NCBI GenBank assembly: GCA_023230175.1
Contig: JALNXV010000143.1
Span: 1-8,509 of the forward strand
Reading direction: 5' to 3'
From: Candidatus Cloacimonadota bacterium
GTDB taxonomy: Bacteria; Cloacimonadota; Cloacimonadia; Cloacimonadales; WRIO01
Length of the DNA stretch: 8,509 nt
Part shown: in pieces, positions 7,719-8,509 of the stretch
Layout of the letters: each line of letters begins with the position of its first letter
Numbering within the stretch: position 1 is the first letter of the stretch
Translations under genes and position numbers: made by a program
The notes under the pieces: model-generated
Databases searched by the model: none
Told to the model about the DNA's origin: nothing
Seen by the model: only the letters and a program-made list of their open reading frames with translations

Positions 7719-8180
7719 ATGGCAAATACCTATACTGAGATACATATTCACGTAGTTTTTGCAGTTCAAAATCGGATTTCTTGCATTCAAAAATCATGGC
7801 AAGAGCGTTTGTATTTATACATCATTGCCATTATACAAAAGCATGGACATAAAGTGTTGTGCATTGGAGGAATGCCTGACCACATTCATATTTTGATTGG
7901 TTTTCGTCCCACACAAGCTTTATCGGCATTGATGCAAGAAGTGAAACGCGATAGTTCAGAATGGATTAACAAAGAAAAATTGGTAATGGGTAAATTTTGT
8001 TGGCAAGAGGGGTACGGTGCATTTTCGTATGCAAAATCACAAATCCCGGCCGTTTGTAATTATATTGAAACACAAGAGCAACATCATAAGAAAAAAACAT
8101 TCAGAGAAGAATATTTGGGTATTTTGCAAAAATTTGATATAGAATACAATGAAAAATATATTTTTACAGAAATTCAATAA
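7719..8180 (+). CDS. tnpA: IS200/IS605-family Y1 (HUH) transposase
   Basis: A 153-residue single-domain Y1 transposase, full length for the family (about 130-160). Such enzymes act as dimers on single-stranded DNA, recognise subterminal hairpins and cut with a tyrosine. Seen here: start MANTYTEIHIHVVFAV; the HUH metal-binding pair His55 and His57 in MPDHIHIL; WQEGYGAFSYAKSQI (95-109); and the likely catalytic Tyr115 with Gln119 in NYIETQ, at the same spacing as in IS608. All catalytic residues are present, so it may be active. An upstream ATG at 7695 is in frame, but it lies inside the left hairpin and would add eight unconserved residues, so 7719 is preferred. The ribosome binding site is weak. 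The GYGAFSY type is common in Bacteroidota. No tnpB-like gene accompanies it. Hairpin modules sit immediately on both sides. Confidence 0.93.
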   Translation: MANTYTEIHIHVVFAVQNRISCIQKSWQERLYLYIIAIIQKHGHKVLCIGGMPDHIHILIGFRPTQALSALMQEVKRDSSEWINKEKLVMGKFCWQEGYGAFSYAKSQIPAVCNYIETQEQHHKKKTFREEYLGILQKFDIEYNEKYIFTEIQ

Positions 8181-8185
8181 GGATA

Positions 8186-8256
8186 CATTCCTAACGGAAT
8201 GCAGGGTGTTGGTTTGGCAATTAATTGCTACCGAGCGATGCAATCCTAAAGGATTG
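8186..8256. repeat. Right two-hairpin module of the transposase element
   Basis: Five bases after the transposase stop, hairpin CATTCC-TAAC-GGAATG (8186-8201) is followed by a 27-base spacer ending in the perfect palindrome GCAATTAATTGC (8217-8228), then TACCGAGCGATG (8229-8240) and hairpin CAATCC-TAAA-GGATTG (8241-8256). In the outer hairpin both arms changed together (ATTCC to AATCC and GGAAT to GGATT), keeping the pairing. It mirrors the left module. Confidence 0.75.
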
Positions 8257-8291
8257 ATGTTACACTTAATATCATCAAATAGAAGTAAACA

Positions 8292-8371
8292 ATGACGTAT
8301 TAAAATAAATTATTGCAAGGAGCTGAGGTTGAGTGGAAAACGCTGGGGGATGTGGCTATTAAAACATCTTC
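8292..8371 (+). pseudogene. Remnant of a type I restriction specificity subunit gene
   Basis: The frame reads MTY, a TAA stop (8301-8303), then NKLLQGAEVEWKTLGDVAIK and TSS before entering the direct repeat at GGT GGT. HsdS proteins have a helical linker ending in a Y.YYR.KLL-like motif, followed by a .VEWK.LGEV segment that opens the second target-recognition domain; this fragment fits both in the right order. HsdS gives type I restriction-modification enzymes their DNA specificity. Only about 25 codons remain, with a stop and an apparent small deletion in the linker, and no hsdM or hsdR is in the window. The match is from memory of the family pattern, so the identity is plausible but unproven. 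Confidence 0.45.
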
Positions 8372-8509
8372 TGGTGGTGAAATTAATAAAGTCCAACTTG
8401 AGGATCAAAAGGTAATGTATCGTCAAGTATTGGATTTAGAACAACATTCCGTCAGGAATGTAACGCTCGGTAAAAACAAAATCACAATCGAATTGCATTC
8501 CCTTAGGAA
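8372..8509 (+). repeat. Direct repeat, copy 2, cut by the window end
   Basis: This second copy of 7552-7695 ends with the outer hairpin (8444-8461), the TAACGCTCGGTA box (8461-8472) and the start of the inner hairpin (GCATTCC at 8495), where the window stops. Unlike copy 1 it has no in-frame stop: the frame from the hsdS-like fragment stays open (GGEINKVQLEDQKVMYRQ, then VLDLEQHS) to the last base. Because the same sequence directly precedes the transposase in copy 1, a further element may follow outside the window. Confidence 0.9.

Larger units (their letters stand above)
7630..8256 (+). mobile_element. IS200/IS605-like element, transposase with inverted hairpin modules
   Basis: The element as I delimit it runs from the outer hairpin of the left module to the outer hairpin of the right module, about 630 bp, with a single Y1 transposase gene and no tnpB. 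IS200-type elements have no terminal inverted repeats or target duplications, so the exact cleavage ends cannot be fixed from one copy. It could be either an active insertion sequence or a domesticated REP-associated transposase. Confidence 0.65.

Noticed and set aside
8037..8243. Minus-strand open frame of 68 codons over the end of the transposase
   Set aside because: It is antisense to the conserved transposase C-terminus and spans the hairpin module; no ribosome binding site or recognisable motif.

Overview
The window is the end of an RNA polymerase / ribosomal-protein operon followed by about 1.9 kb of repeat-rich accessory DNA. All recognisable genes lie on the + strand. The DNA is AT-rich. 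RpoC carries a long insertion in the trigger loop and a small insertion after the conserved MRGLMAKP block, and the RpsL and RpsG sequences fit the Bacteroidota/Chlorobiota (FCB) group. The transposase is of a type common in Bacteroidota. Clear Shine-Dalgarno sequences precede rpoC, rpsL and rpsG, which is less typical of classical Bacteroidota. I therefore favour an FCB lineage near Chlorobiota/Ignavibacteria/Kapabacteria, but cannot place it firmly from this window.

Positions 1-6621 hold the 3' part of rpoB, complete rpoC (start overlapping the rpoB stop by one base), rpsL and rpsG. Spacing is tight (1-base overlap, 26 bases, 12 bases), so they are almost certainly co-transcribed. Together they make the beta and beta' subunits of RNA polymerase and ribosomal proteins uS12 and uS7. 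A strong intrinsic terminator at 6637-6669 closes the operon. fusA, which often follows rpsG, is absent.

Positions 6671-7151 hold no gene but a dense set of inverted repeats: a perfect 53-nt palindrome, then a 374-bp stretch bounded by perfect 16-bp inverted repeats and packed with at least six more hairpins. One of these resembles a GTCATCCTGAGCG-type dispersed palindrome. Positions 7152-7551 are very AT-rich with only tiny open frames.

Positions 7511-8509 hold a complete IS200/IS605-type (Y1, HUH) transposase gene flanked by inverted two-hairpin modules sharing a TACCGAGC box. Around it are decayed coding fragments. One resembles the central linker and second target-recognition start of a type I restriction specificity subunit (HsdS). 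Another has two in-frame stops, each one C-to-T change away from a glutamine codon. A ~140-bp direct repeat occurs before the transposase and again at the window end, so a second unit may follow outside the window. The best candidate for something under-described is this transposase with its paired hairpin modules; the rest of the window is conserved housekeeping sequence.
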